Assembly (NCBI RefSeq): GCF_900156025.1
Contig: NZ_FTMO01000013.1
Span: forward strand, 16,270-80,269
Origin: Allobosea sp. TND4EK4
GTDB lineage: Bacteria > Pseudomonadota > Alphaproteobacteria > Rhizobiales > Beijerinckiaceae
DNA length: 64,000 nucleotides
Direction: 5' to 3'
The notes beneath the pieces are model-generated. The model did no database searches. It saw only the letters and a list, made by a program, of their open reading frames with translations, and had not been told where the DNA came from. The translations under genes were made by a program, and so were the position numbers. The stretch's first letter is position 1, and each line of letters opens with the position of its first letter. Shown here one piece after another: positions 56,793 through 64,000 of this stretch.

Positions 56793-57997
56793 TGTATGTT
56801 GCCGTCAAGGGCGGCGAGGCCGCGATCCTGGCCACGCATGAGCTGGTCGCGGAAGCGCGCCGCGGCGACCCCGCCATTCCGGAGATCAGCGTCGCGCAGA
56901 TCCGCGAGCAGCAGGCCCTCGCCTGCGCCCGCGTCATGAACGAAGGCTCTCTCTACGACAGCGACCTCGCCGCGCTGGCACTGAAGCAGTCGCAGGGCGA
57001 CGTGATCGAGGCCGCCTTCCTGATGCGCGCCTATCGCACCACCCTGCCGCGCTTCGGCTCGTCCGTCCCGCTCGATACCGCGACGATGTCGATCCGCCGC
57101 CGCGTCTCGGCCACCTACAAGGACCTCCCCGGCGGGCAGGTGCTCGGGCCGACCTATGACTACACGCATCGGCTGTTCGACTTTGCGTTGATGGACAGCG
57201 AGAACGTCAGGGTCGGGCTTGACCCGACCATCTCAGGCCGCGAAGCGCGCCCCTCGACAACGCATCCCTCCTCCGGTGATGCTCGGATCAAGCCCGAGCA
57301 TCACGCTGCCCCCCTCGACGCCCACATGCCGCGCGTGCCGGATATCCTCGGTGCCGAAGGCCTGATGGAAGCCGAGGAGGCGCCGGAAGGCGATCCGCGC
57401 CCCTTCGATCTGACGCGTGACCCCGTTTCCTTCCCGGCGGATCGCGATGTGCGGCTGCAGGCGATGGCGCGCGGCGACGAGGGCTTCCTGCTCGGGCTCG
57501 GCTATTCGGTGCAGCGCGGCTTCGGTGGCTCGCACCCCTTCGTGGGCGAGGTCCGTGTCGGCGAGGTCGCGGTCGAGCTCGTGCCCGAGGAGCTGGGCTT
57601 CGCCGTCGATCTCGGCGACCTGACCCTGACCGAATGCCAGATGGTCAACCAGTTCCAGGGCTCGAAGGACATAGCCCCCCAATTCACGCGCGGCTACGGC
57701 CTCGTCTTCGGCCATGCCGAGCGCAAGGCGATGTCGATGTCGCTGGTCGACCGGGCGTTGAAGGCCCGCGATTTCGGCGAGGCGGCCGACTATCCCGCCC
57801 AGCAGGATGAATTCGTCCTCTACCACTCGGACAATGTCGAGGCGGCAGGCTTCGTCGAGCATCTGAAGCTGCCGCACTATGTCGACTTCCAGGGCGAGCT
57901 GGAGCTGATCCGTCGCATCCGCCGGGAGCGTGACGAGCGGCTCGCCGGCGAGCAGGACAGCAAAGAGCCAGATGCCATGCCGGAGGCTGCCGAATGA
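56792..57997 (+). CDS. phnI: C-P lyase core subunit PhnI, with an in-frame palindromic-repeat insert
   Basis: 401 residues, about 35-45 more than is usual. PhnI joins ATP-derived nucleoside to the phosphonate, displacing adenine. The N-terminus MYVAVKGGEAAILATHELVAEARRG and conserved blocks (EGSLYDSDLAALALKQSQGD, LGYSVQRGFGGSHPFVGEVRVG, TLTECQMVNQFQ, YGLVFGHAERKAMSMSLVDRAL) are intact. Residues 139-171, between FDFALMDSEN and the RVPDILGAEGL block, are encoded by a 99-base repeat (57206-57304) and explain the extra length. The insert lies in a region that varies among homologues, so function is likely retained. Confidence 0.95.
   Translation: MYVAVKGGEAAILATHELVAEARRGDPAIPEISVAQIREQQALACARVMNEGSLYDSDLAALALKQSQGDVIEAAFLMRAYRTTLPRFGSSVPLDTATMSIRRRVSATYKDLPGGQVLGPTYDYTHRLFDFALMDSENVRVGLDPTISGREARPSTTHPSSGDARIKPEHHAAPLDAHMPRVPDILGAEGLMEAEEAPEGDPRPFDLTRDPVSFPADRDVRLQAMARGDEGFLLGLGYSVQRGFGGSHPFVGEVRVGEVAVELVPEELGFAVDLGDLTLTECQMVNQFQGSKDIAPQFTRGYGLVFGHAERKAMSMSLVDRALKARDFGEAADYPAQQDEFVLYHSDNVEAAGFVEHLKLPHYVDFQGELELIRRIRRERDERLAGEQDSKEPDAMPEAAE
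57206..57304 (+). repeat. REPIN-like repeat inserted in frame within phnI
   Basis: 99 bases (33 codons) starting at the GTC of codon 139. Left unit GGTCGGGCTTGACCCGACC and right unit GATGCTCGGATCAAGCCCGAGCATC are inverted copies of one REP unit. The right part of the element at 59871-59966, read in reverse, gives the same peptide pattern (V-x-x-GLDP-[ST]-I). Confidence 0.9.
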
Positions 57998-59055
57998 CCA
58001 TGCACCAGATGCCGGCGGGCGATACAAAGCCAGCTTACAACTACGCCTATCTCGACGAGCAGACCAAGCGGATGATCCGCCGCGCTTTGCTCAAGGCCGT
58101 CGCGGTGCCGGGCTACCAGGTGCCGTTCGGCTCCCGCGAGATGCCGCTGGCCCGCGGCTGGGGCACCGGCGGCATCCAGGTCACCGCCGCGATCATCGGC
58201 CCGGCCGACACGCTGAAGGTGATCGACCAGGGCGCCGACGACACCACTAACGCCGTCTCGATCCGCAAGTTCTTCGAGCGCACGGCCGATGCCCGCACCA
58301 CCGAGGCGACGGAGGAGGCGACGATCATCCAGACCCGCCACCGCATCCCGGAGGCGCCGCTGAAGGCCGGGCAGGTCATGGTCTATCAGGTGCCGATGCC
58401 CGAACCGCTGCGCCGGCTGGAGCCGCGCGAGGCCGAGACCCGCAAGATGCACGCCTGGGCCGAATACGGGCTGATGCAGGTGAAGCTCTACGAGGACATC
58501 GCCCGCTATGGCGAGATCACCAAGACCTACGACTACCCGGTGATGGTCAATGGCCGCTACGTGATGGCGCCCTCGCCCATCCCGAAATTCGACAACCCGA
58601 AAATGCACATGTCGCCGGCGCTCCAGCTCTTCGGCGCCGGGCGCGAGAAGCGCATTTACGCGCTGCCGCCCCATACCAGCGTGAAGAGCCTCGATTTCGA
58701 GGACCACCCCTTCCGCATCCAGAGCTGGACCGAACCCTGCGGGCTCTGCGGCGCCAGCGACAGCTATCTCGATGAGGTGGTGATCGACGATCGCGGCGGA
58801 CGCATGTTCGTCTGCTCCGACAGCCATCATTGCGAGACGCGCCGGGAGGCCGGCCATCGCGGCACCATGCTGGGCGACGCCACAGCGAGCGGGTTCGTCG
58901 ATCTTTCGCCCTCCACAGTCATCCCGGGCGACCGCAGGGAGGCCCGGGATCCATTCCGGAACCCCACCGAGCAAGGCTCAGGCATGGATCCCGGGTCCGC
59001 GGTTGGCTCCGCCCGGGATGACGGCGCGGATATGCAAACGGGAGTGAAGTCATGA
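57994..59055 (+). CDS. phnJ: C-P lyase catalytic subunit PhnJ (radical SAM), with repeat-derived C-terminal tail
   Basis: 353 residues against about 280-300 for typical PhnJ. It cleaves the C-P bond of 5-phosphoribosyl-1-phosphonate by radical chemistry, giving 5-phosphoribosyl 1,2-cyclic phosphate and alkane. The unusual cluster-binding cysteines Cys249, Cys252, Cys274 and Cys280 (C-x2-C-x21-C-x5-C) are intact, at exactly the spacing of the E. coli protein. Residues 309-343 come from a 105-base palindromic repeat (58918-59022), after all catalytic residues. The last ten codons (GADMQTGVKS) retain coupling to phnK (ATGA overlap). ATGA overlap with phnI as well. Confidence 0.97.
   Translation: MTMHQMPAGDTKPAYNYAYLDEQTKRMIRRALLKAVAVPGYQVPFGSREMPLARGWGTGGIQVTAAIIGPADTLKVIDQGADDTTNAVSIRKFFERTADARTTEATEEATIIQTRHRIPEAPLKAGQVMVYQVPMPEPLRRLEPREAETRKMHAWAEYGLMQVKLYEDIARYGEITKTYDYPVMVNGRYVMAPSPIPKFDNPKMHMSPALQLFGAGREKRIYALPPHTSVKSLDFEDHPFRIQSWTEPCGLCGASDSYLDEVVIDDRGGRMFVCSDSHHCETRREAGHRGTMLGDATASGFVDLSPSTVIPGDRREARDPFRNPTEQGSGMDPGSAVGSARDDGADMQTGVKS
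58918..59022 (+). repeat. GTCATCCCGG-family repeat inserted in frame near the 3' end of phnJ
   Basis: 105 bases (35 codons), from the GTC of codon 309 to GAC of codon 343. Ends GTCATCCCGGGCGACCG and GCCCGGGATGAC, inner arm GGCATGGATCCCGGGTC. Encodes VIPGDRREARD...GSGMDPGS..GSARDD, closely parallel to the pbpC insert peptide. Confidence 0.92.
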
Positions 59056-59858
59056 CGCTCCACGCCACCTTCCCCGATACCGCCCTCGAACCCGCCCCGC
59101 TCCTCTCCGTCGCCGGCATCAGTCGCTTCTATGGCGAGCGCATCGGCTGCGCGGACGTTTCCTTCGACCTCTGGCCCGGCGAGGTGCTCGGCATCGTCGG
59201 CGAATCCGGCTCCGGAAAGTCGACCCTGCTGCGCTGCCTTGCCGGCATCGACAAGCCCGATGCGGGCGAGGTGCTGTTCCGCGGCGGGCCTGCGCCGCTC
59301 GACATCTATTCGGTGTCAGAGCAGGAGCGCCGCCGCCTGATGCGCACCGCCTGGGGCATCGTCCACCAGAACCCGCGCGACGGCCTGCGCATGGACGTTA
59401 CCGCCGGCGGCAATGTCGGCGAGCGCCTGATGGATCGCGGCGACCGCCATTACGGGGCCATCCGCGAGCGCGCCCTCGACTGGCTGCAGCGCGTCGAGAT
59501 CGCCGGCGCCCGCATCGACGACCGGCCCCGCCAGTTCTCCGGCGGCATGCAGCAGCGGCTCCAGATCGCCCGCGTGCTGGTCTCCGAACCCCGCCTCGTC
59601 TTCATGGACGAGCCGACCGGCGGCCTCGACGTCTCGGTGCAGGCCCGCCTGCTCGACCTGCTGCGCGTGCTGGTGCGCGATCTCGGCCTCGCCGCGATCA
59701 TCGTCACGCATGACCTCGCCGTCGCCCGGCTCCTGACCGACCGGCTCATGGTGATGAAGGACGGCCATGTCGTCGAGCAGGGCCTGACCGACCAGGTCCT
59801 CGACGATCCCCATCACGCCTATACCCAGCTCCTCACCTCGGCGGTGCTGGGTGTGTAA
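59052..59858 (+). CDS. phnK: C-P lyase ABC-type subunit PhnK
   Basis: 268 residues. Walker A GESGSGKS (50-57), signature FSGGM (162-166), Walker B LVFMDE (182-187), IVTHDLAVAR. PhnK docks on the PhnGHIJ core and uses ATP binding/hydrolysis to remodel the active complex; it is not a transporter ATPase despite its dipeptide-transporter-like sequence. Segments such as YSVSEQERRRLMRTAWGIVHQNPRDGLRM are typical of PhnK. Confidence 0.96.
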   Translation: MTLHATFPDTALEPAPLLSVAGISRFYGERIGCADVSFDLWPGEVLGIVGESGSGKSTLLRCLAGIDKPDAGEVLFRGGPAPLDIYSVSEQERRRLMRTAWGIVHQNPRDGLRMDVTAGGNVGERLMDRGDRHYGAIRERALDWLQRVEIAGARIDDRPRQFSGGMQQRLQIARVLVSEPRLVFMDEPTGGLDVSVQARLLDLLRVLVRDLGLAAIIVTHDLAVARLLTDRLMVMKDGHVVEQGLTDQVLDDPHHAYTQLLTSAVLGV

Positions 59859-59870
59859 GGGATGCAGGGC

Positions 59871-59966
59871 GTCATTCTCGGGCGAAGCGCAGCGGAGACC
59901 CGGGAATCTCTTGCAGGAAGAGACGCCTCTCCTGGCCCAGATGCTCGGGTCAAGCCCGAGCTTGAC
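59871..59966. repeat. GTCATTCTCGG-family repeat between phnK and phnL
   Basis: 96 bases; ends GTCATTCTCGGGCGAAGC and CAAGCCCGAGCTTGAC, with a hairpin GCTCGGGTCAAGCCCGAGC at the 3' side. An ATG (59862) directly after the phnK stop opens a frame through the repeat that is in phase with phnL, so it may be translated as a leader. Confidence 0.88.
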
Positions 59967-60020
59967 GCTTCCTTCAGTCGTCACACCCTCGTCACCTCGC
60001 CGGCACAAGGCACTGACCCC

Positions 60021-60716
60021 ATGACCACGATGATTCAGGTCGAGAACGTCGCCAAGAGCTTCACCCTGCACAATCAGGGCGGGGTGAACCTGCCCGTCTT
60101 CGACGAGGTCAATTTCGAGGTGGCCGCCGGCGAGGCGCTGGTGCTGGCGGGCGCCTCGGGAGCCGGCAAATCGAGCCTGCTGCGCATCCTCTACGGCAAT
60201 TACAGGCCGACGCGCGGTTCGATCCGGATTACCCATGCCGGCCGCCCCGTCGACATCGTCTCGGCGGTGCCGCGCACGGTGCTCGACGTGCGCCGCCGCA
60301 CGCTCGGCTTCGTCTCGCAGTTCCTGCGGGTGATCCCCCGTGTCAGCGCGCTCGACATCGTGCGCGATCCCCTGCTGGCCCGCGGGGCCACGCCCGAGAC
60401 CGCGACGGAGAAGGCCAGGGCGATGCTGGCCCGCCTCAACCTGCCGGAGCGGCTGTGGTCCCTTGCGCCGGCCACCTTCTCCGGCGGCGAGCAGCAGCGG
60501 GTCAACATCGCCCGCTCCTTCGTCGATCCCTCCCCGATCATGCTGATCGACGAGCCGACCGCCTCGCTCGATGCCGCCAATCGCGACGTCGTCGTCGCGC
60601 TCATCGCCGAGGCCCGCGCCGCCGGCTCCGCCATCGTCGGCATTTTCCACGACGAGGCGGTTCGCGAGAAAGTCGCGACGCGCTACCTCGACATCACCGC
60701 TTTCCGGAAGGCCTGA
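60021..60716 (+). CDS. phnL: C-P lyase ABC-type subunit PhnL
   Basis: 231 residues from the ATG at 60021, matching the family N-terminus ([17 protein letters not shown]). Walker A GASGAGKS (44-51), the PhnL-specific [17 protein letters not shown], signature [15 protein letters not shown] and Walker [13 protein letters not shown]. PhnL takes part in forming the phosphonate-ribose intermediate. An alternative start at 59862 would add 53 residues encoded by a repeat; ribosome sites are weak for both. Confidence 0.94.
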   Translation: MTTMIQVENVAKSFTLHNQGGVNLPVFDEVNFEVAAGEALVLAGASGAGKSSLLRILYGNYRPTRGSIRITHAGRPVDIVSAVPRTVLDVRRRTLGFVSQFLRVIPRVSALDIVRDPLLARGATPETATEKARAMLARLNLPERLWSLAPATFSGGEQQRVNIARSFVDPSPIMLIDEPTASLDAANRDVVVALIAEARAAGSAIVGIFHDEAVREKVATRYLDITAFRKA

Positions 60717-60718
60717 CG

Positions 60719-61858
60719 ATGCAGACCGTTCTCACCAATGCCAAGCTGATCCTCGAGAACGAGGTCGTCACCGGCACCATCGCCTTCGACCAGAGCGGGA
60801 TCACCGCCGTCGATCAGGGCCGCTCCTCCTTAGCCGGCGCAATCGACATCGGCGGCGATTATGTCGCGCCGGGTCTTGTCGAGATGCACACCGACAACAT
60901 GGAAAAACACTTCATGCCGCGCCCCAAGGTCTTCTGGCCGAACGGGCTGGCGGCGGCGCTGGTCCATGACGCGCAGATGGCCGCAGCCGGCGTCACCACC
61001 GTCTATGACGCGGTCTGCGCCGGCACGCCCTTCTCGGCCAAGGACTACCGCAAGGACATTTTCGCCGACGTGATGAAGGCCCTCGCCGAGGGCAAGCGCG
61101 AGAACGTCTTCCGCATCGACCACCGCATCCACATGCGCTGCGAGCTGACGAGCCCCGAACTGCTGGGCGATATCGCGCCCTATCAGGACGACGCGCTGGT
61201 CCAGCTCGTCTCGCTGATGGATCACACGCCGGGCCAGCGCCAGTGGCGCAACATCGAGCACCTGAAGACCTATGCCGTCGGCAACGGCAAGACCGTGCAG
61301 GAATTCGAGGACGACGTGGTGCTGCGCCAGCGCGAAGGCGCCGCCAACGTCGCGAAGAACTGGCAGGCCGTCGTCGACATCTTCCGCGAGCGCGGCATTC
61401 CGCTGGCCACCCATGACGACACGACGCCCGAGCATGTCGAGGAGGGCATCGCCTCGGGCGCCGTCATCTCCGAATTCCCGACGACGGTCGAGGCGGCCGA
61501 GGCCGCCAAGAAGAACGGCCTCGCCACCGTCGCTGGCGCTCCCAATGTCGTGCGCGGCGGCTCGCATTCCGGCGGCGTTTCGGTCGCGGAACTGGCCGAG
61601 AAGGGTCTGCTCGACGGCCTCTCCTCGGATTATGTCCCGGCGAGCCTGCTCCAGGCCGTTCTGAAGCTTAACGCCAACCACGGCATCGCGCTGCCGGAAG
61701 CGATGGGCATGGTGACCTGGAAGGTCGCCGACATTCTCGGCCTGAAGGATCGCGGCCACCTCAAGACCGGCCTGCGGGCCGACCTCGTACGCTTCAAGGC
61801 GCTGGGCGAGACGCCGGTGATCGCCGCCGTCTGGTCGAAGGGCGAGCGCGCGTTTTGA
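60719..61858 (+). CDS. phnM: Alpha-D-ribose 1-methylphosphonate 5-triphosphate diphosphatase
   Basis: 379 residues, amidohydrolase fold. PhnM removes pyrophosphate from the triphosphate intermediate to give 5-phosphoribosyl-1-phosphonate, the PhnJ substrate. The metal motif appears as MHTDNMEKH (His57, Asp59, His64), followed by DHTPGQRQW and LATHDDTTPEHVEEG, and the C-terminal SHSGGVSVAELAEKGLLDGLSSDYVPASLLQ. GGAAGG precedes the ATG. Confidence 0.97.
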   Translation: MQTVLTNAKLILENEVVTGTIAFDQSGITAVDQGRSSLAGAIDIGGDYVAPGLVEMHTDNMEKHFMPRPKVFWPNGLAAALVHDAQMAAAGVTTVYDAVCAGTPFSAKDYRKDIFADVMKALAEGKRENVFRIDHRIHMRCELTSPELLGDIAPYQDDALVQLVSLMDHTPGQRQWRNIEHLKTYAVGNGKTVQEFEDDVVLRQREGAANVAKNWQAVVDIFRERGIPLATHDDTTPEHVEEGIASGAVISEFPTTVEAAEAAKKNGLATVAGAPNVVRGGSHSGGVSVAELAEKGLLDGLSSDYVPASLLQAVLKLNANHGIALPEAMGMVTWKVADILGLKDRGHLKTGLRADLVRFKALGETPVIAAVWSKGERAF

Positions 61859-62550
61859 GCTCCCCGCGCTACGCCCTCTATTACGCCCCAGCCGCCGACA
61901 GCGCCCTCTGGCGCTTCGGCTCGGCCGTGCTCGGCTATGACGCGCTGACCGGGGATGAGCCGGCATTCCTGGTTCCGGCTGGCTGCGATCCGGCGGAATG
62001 GCCGGAGCTGACGGCCGAGCCGCGCCGCTACGGCTTCCATGCCACGCTGAAGGCCCCCTTCGAGCTGGCGCAGGGCCGCAGCGAGGAGCAGTTGCGCGCC
62101 TTCACCCGCAATCAGGCCGCGGCGATGGAAACGGTGACGCTGGCCGGGCTGTCGGTCTCCGCGCTCGGCCGCTTCGTCGCCCTCACCCCGGCAGAGCCCA
62201 GCGAGGCCCTGCAGCGCCTCGCCTTTGCGCTCGTTCAGGCCTTCGAGCCGTTCCGCGCGCCGCTGTCGGAGGCGGACAAGGCCCGGCGTCTCAAGAGCCC
62301 GCTGACGCCGGCGCAGCACGCCTATCTCGAAGCCTATGGCTATCCTTATGTCGGCGACGGCTTTCGCTTCCACATGACGCTGACCGGCTCGCTGCCGCCG
62401 GAGCGCGTCGAGCCGGTCCGGCAGGCGCTCGACCGGGCCCATGCGCAGGCCGTGCCGCCAGGCCCCGTACCGATCGACCGCATCGCGCTGTATCGCCAGG
62501 ACGACCGGGCCCTGCGCTTCCGCCTGATCGATTCCTACCGGCTGGGCTGA
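61855..62550 (+). CDS. DUF1045 protein, 2H-phosphoesterase fold, candidate cyclic phosphodiesterase of the C-P lyase pathway (TTG start)
   Basis: 231 residues starting at TTG within the phnM stop (TTGA overlap). Two HxT motifs, His62-x-Thr64 (GFHATLKAPF) and His173-x-Thr175 (RFHMTLTGSL), are the hallmark of the 2H phosphoesterase superfamily, whose members hydrolyse cyclic phosphodiesters. DUF1045 genes recur in phn loci. There is no PhnP here, the enzyme that opens 5-phosphoribosyl 1,2-cyclic phosphate, and this gene sits between phnM and phnN, so it is a good candidate replacement. The fold is firm; the reaction is inference. It converges with phnN (16-base overlap). Confidence 0.9.
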   Translation: MSSPRYALYYAPAADSALWRFGSAVLGYDALTGDEPAFLVPAGCDPAEWPELTAEPRRYGFHATLKAPFELAQGRSEEQLRAFTRNQAAAMETVTLAGLSVSALGRFVALTPAEPSEALQRLAFALVQAFEPFRAPLSEADKARRLKSPLTPAQHAYLEAYGYPYVGDGFRFHMTLTGSLPPERVEPVRQALDRAHAQAVPPGPVPIDRIALYRQDDRALRFRLIDSYRLG

Positions 62551-63146
62551 TCGCCTTGACGGCCGAGCTTGCGCAGCACGGCGATGAGATCGCCCGCCGC
62601 CTCCGCCACCGTCCGGTCGTTCAGGATGGTGACGATCTCCGCGCGTTCCGCCGCGAGGGGCGCCTCGCGCGCCAGCCGCGCCGCGATATCGGCTTCGCTT
62701 TCGCGGCCGCGCGCCGCAAGCCGCTTCGCCAGCACCATGGGCGGCGCGGTGACGTTCACGACGACGGCGCGCTCGGCCAGCCTCTCCGCTTCCGTGATCG
62801 CGGCCCGCGACACGTTGGCGATCACGACCCTGCCCTGCGCGACCGGCAGAAGCTCCGCCGCCGGAATGCCGTAGCTCAGCCCATGTGCCCGCCAGCTCAG
62901 CGCCAGCTCGCCCCGCGCCTCGGCTGCGGCGAAGGCGGCCTCGTCGCAGGAATCATGATCCTCGGCACCCGCCATCGCCGGGCGTGTAATCAGCCGGCGC
63001 GCAAAGCGGAAATGCGCCTCGCCGGCCAGCGCTGCCCGCGCCGCATCCATCAGCGTGTCCTTGCCGGCCCCCGAAGGGCCGACGACCAGAACCAACGCTC
63101 CGGCAGGCGGAGCCGAAATCGCATCATCGAGAAGGAGTGAGGTCAT
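62535..63146 (-). CDS. phnN: Ribose 1,5-bisphosphate phosphokinase
   Basis: 203 residues, guanylate-kinase-like fold; phosphorylates ribose 1,5-bisphosphate to PRPP, the last step of C-P lyase metabolism. Walker [10 protein letters not shown] (23-31) and [42 protein letters not shown] are typical of PhnN. It is on the opposite strand to the rest of the cluster. Its ATG (63146) shares bases with the ATG of the divergent acetyltransferase at a CATG; an in-frame start at 63203 is the alternative, which would overlap that gene. Confidence 0.92.
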   Translation of the reverse strand: MTSLLLDDAISAPPAGALVLVVGPSGAGKDTLMDAARAALAGEAHFRFARRLITRPAMAGAEDHDSCDEAAFAAAEARGELALSWRAHGLSYGIPAAELLPVAQGRVVIANVSRAAITEAERLAERAVVVNVTAPPMVLAKRLAARGRESEADIAARLAREAPLAAERAEIVTILNDRTVAEAAGDLIAVLRKLGRQGDQPSR

Positions 63147-63765
63147 GGCCGGAAAGAAACTGGGGCTGGAGCCGGTGATCGACCCGACGGCGAAGGTCAG
63201 CAAGGCGACGCTCGGACGCTATACCGAGATCGGCGCGCGGACGGTCTTCGCCGAGTCGACGCTGGGTGATTACTCCTATGTCGTGAACGATGCGAATGTC
63301 ATTTACACGACGATCGGCAAGTTCTGCTCGATTGCGGCGATGACGCGCATCAACCCCGGCAATCACCCGATGCAGCGGGCGAGCCAGTCCCATTTCACCT
63401 ACCGCTCCAGCGCCTATTTCGACGATGCGGAGGACGATGCGGCCTTCTTCGACTGGCGCCGGTCGCATGCCGTCACCATCGGTCACGACGTCTGGATCGG
63501 CCATGGCGCGATCGTCCTGGCAGGGCGCAGCATCGGCACCGGCGCGGTGGTCGCGGGCGGGGCCGTCGTCACCAAGGATGTCGCGCCTTATACCATCGTC
63601 GCAGGCAATCCCGCGCGCGTGATCCGCAGGCGCTTCCCCGAGGACGTCGCGGAGCGGCTGATGGCGCTGTCCTGGTGGGATTGGGACCATGCCCGCCTGC
63701 GCACGGCGCTCGACGACTTCAGGAACCTGCCGGTCGACGGCTTTCTCGATCGGTACACCCCATGA
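63145..63765 (+). CDS. Left-handed beta-helix (hexapeptide) acetyltransferase of phosphonate clusters
   Basis: 206 residues with hexapeptide repeats throughout ([10 protein letters not shown].., [49 protein letters not shown]). It matches the hexapeptide transferase family seen in many phn loci lacking PhnO. The FSSIA-like [17 protein letters not shown] and [10 protein letters not shown] at the C-terminus are typical of this subgroup. It probably acetylates an aminoalkylphosphonate or a pathway intermediate. AAGGAG has good spacing to the ATG at 63145. Confidence 0.88.
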   Translation: MAGKKLGLEPVIDPTAKVSKATLGRYTEIGARTVFAESTLGDYSYVVNDANVIYTTIGKFCSIAAMTRINPGNHPMQRASQSHFTYRSSAYFDDAEDDAAFFDWRRSHAVTIGHDVWIGHGAIVLAGRSIGTGAVVAGGAVVTKDVAPYTIVAGNPARVIRRRFPEDVAERLMALSWWDWDHARLRTALDDFRNLPVDGFLDRYTP

Positions 63766-64000
63766 CCGTCGCACGACGGGCTGGCCGGATCAAAGCAGCA
63801 CCCTGCATGCCCTCATAAGTTGTTAACTCTGTGATGCGTTTATGACCCTAGGTCACTTCGGCCTTTTTTGGGAATTGGGGCATCGTTTCATGGCGTCGTC
63901 GGATCAGCTGGACACCCGCAAGAACCCTCCGATTTCTGGCGCTCTGATGGGTTCGGTGCAATGTCTGCCTGATGATCGGCTTCGGGCTGCCTGAGGGCCG
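63766..64000. other. Region downstream of the phosphonate island
   Basis: 235 bases to the window end. A possible weak terminator AGGTC-acttc-GGCCT followed by a T-run is at 63850-63870. A 34-codon open frame (63890-63994) has no recognisable family and is not called. Nothing else was seen. Confidence 0.4.

Noticed and set aside
63890..63994. Possible 34-codon small protein at the window end
   Set aside because: No family features and no clear ribosome site; the window end prevents further judgement.

Overview
The window is 64 kb of high-GC DNA carrying an alphaproteobacterial, Hyphomicrobiales-type gene set; a Bosea-like or related soil bacterium fits best. Supporting points are an F1-only atpHAGDC operon next to priA and xerC with rppH at its end, a class I lysyl-tRNA synthetase, a PutA without a DNA-binding domain paired with a divergent Lrp-type PutR, a Tct/Bug transporter, a complete C-P lyase locus, and many interspersed palindromic repeats that begin GTCATTGCG, GTCATCCCGG or GTCATTCTCGG. 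The genus is an inference from gene content, not from a search.

Layout. 1-4.4 kb: 3' end of a CobW-type metallochaperone GTPase, a GNAT-like acyltransferase, an acyl-CoA ligase and an orphan NMT1-type binding protein. 4.5-8.2 kb: putR and putA (proline to glutamate). 8.3-14 kb: rppH converging on atpHAGDC, with a strong hairpin terminator between them. 14.2-18.6 kb: a small membrane protein, priA, xerC and a DUF4337 protein. 18.6-22.9 kb: a peptide-type ABC binding protein and two permeases without ATPases, ending in an SDR that lacks the catalytic Tyr and Lys. 23.2-26 kb: uxaC-uxuB (hexuronate catabolism). 26.2-30.2 kb: a solute-binding protein, an M20 amidohydrolase and lysS. 30.2-32.8 kb: an accessory patch with a broken nitroreductase gene, a decayed copy of the lysS 3' end, and a two-gene islet of unknown function with lower GC. 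32.9-38.4 kb: an enoyl-CoA hydratase, tctCBA and a secreted pseudo-protease. 38.7-46.2 kb: alpha-2-macroglobulin and pbpC. 46.5-50.6 kb: an RND efflux permease and its adaptor. 51-63.8 kb: a full phosphonate island, phnCDE1E2, phnF (divergent), phnGHIJKLM, a DUF1045 2H-phosphoesterase, phnN (reverse) and a hexapeptide acetyltransferase.

The phosphonate island is the functional centrepiece. PhnCDE imports phosphonates, PhnGHIJKLM converts them to 5-phosphoribosyl 1,2-cyclic phosphate plus alkane, and PhnN returns ribose 1,5-bisphosphate to PRPP. No phnP (the cyclic phosphodiesterase) or phnO is present. The DUF1045 protein has two HxT motifs and sits between phnM and phnN, so it is a strong candidate for the missing phosphodiesterase. 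A textbook Pho box precedes phnC, and a PhnF-type inverted operator lies between phnF and phnG.

The most unusual structural feature is a set of REPIN-like palindromic repeats that have entered coding sequence. Copies lie inside phnI and pbpC and near the 3' end of phnJ, and one forms an open leader to phnL. All four have lengths divisible by three and all are read in the same phase, starting with a GTC codon. This resembles the protein-coding palindromic elements of Rickettsia, but the sequence family is different. A second repeat class, between phnD and phnE, carries another palindromic element nested in one of its hairpins.
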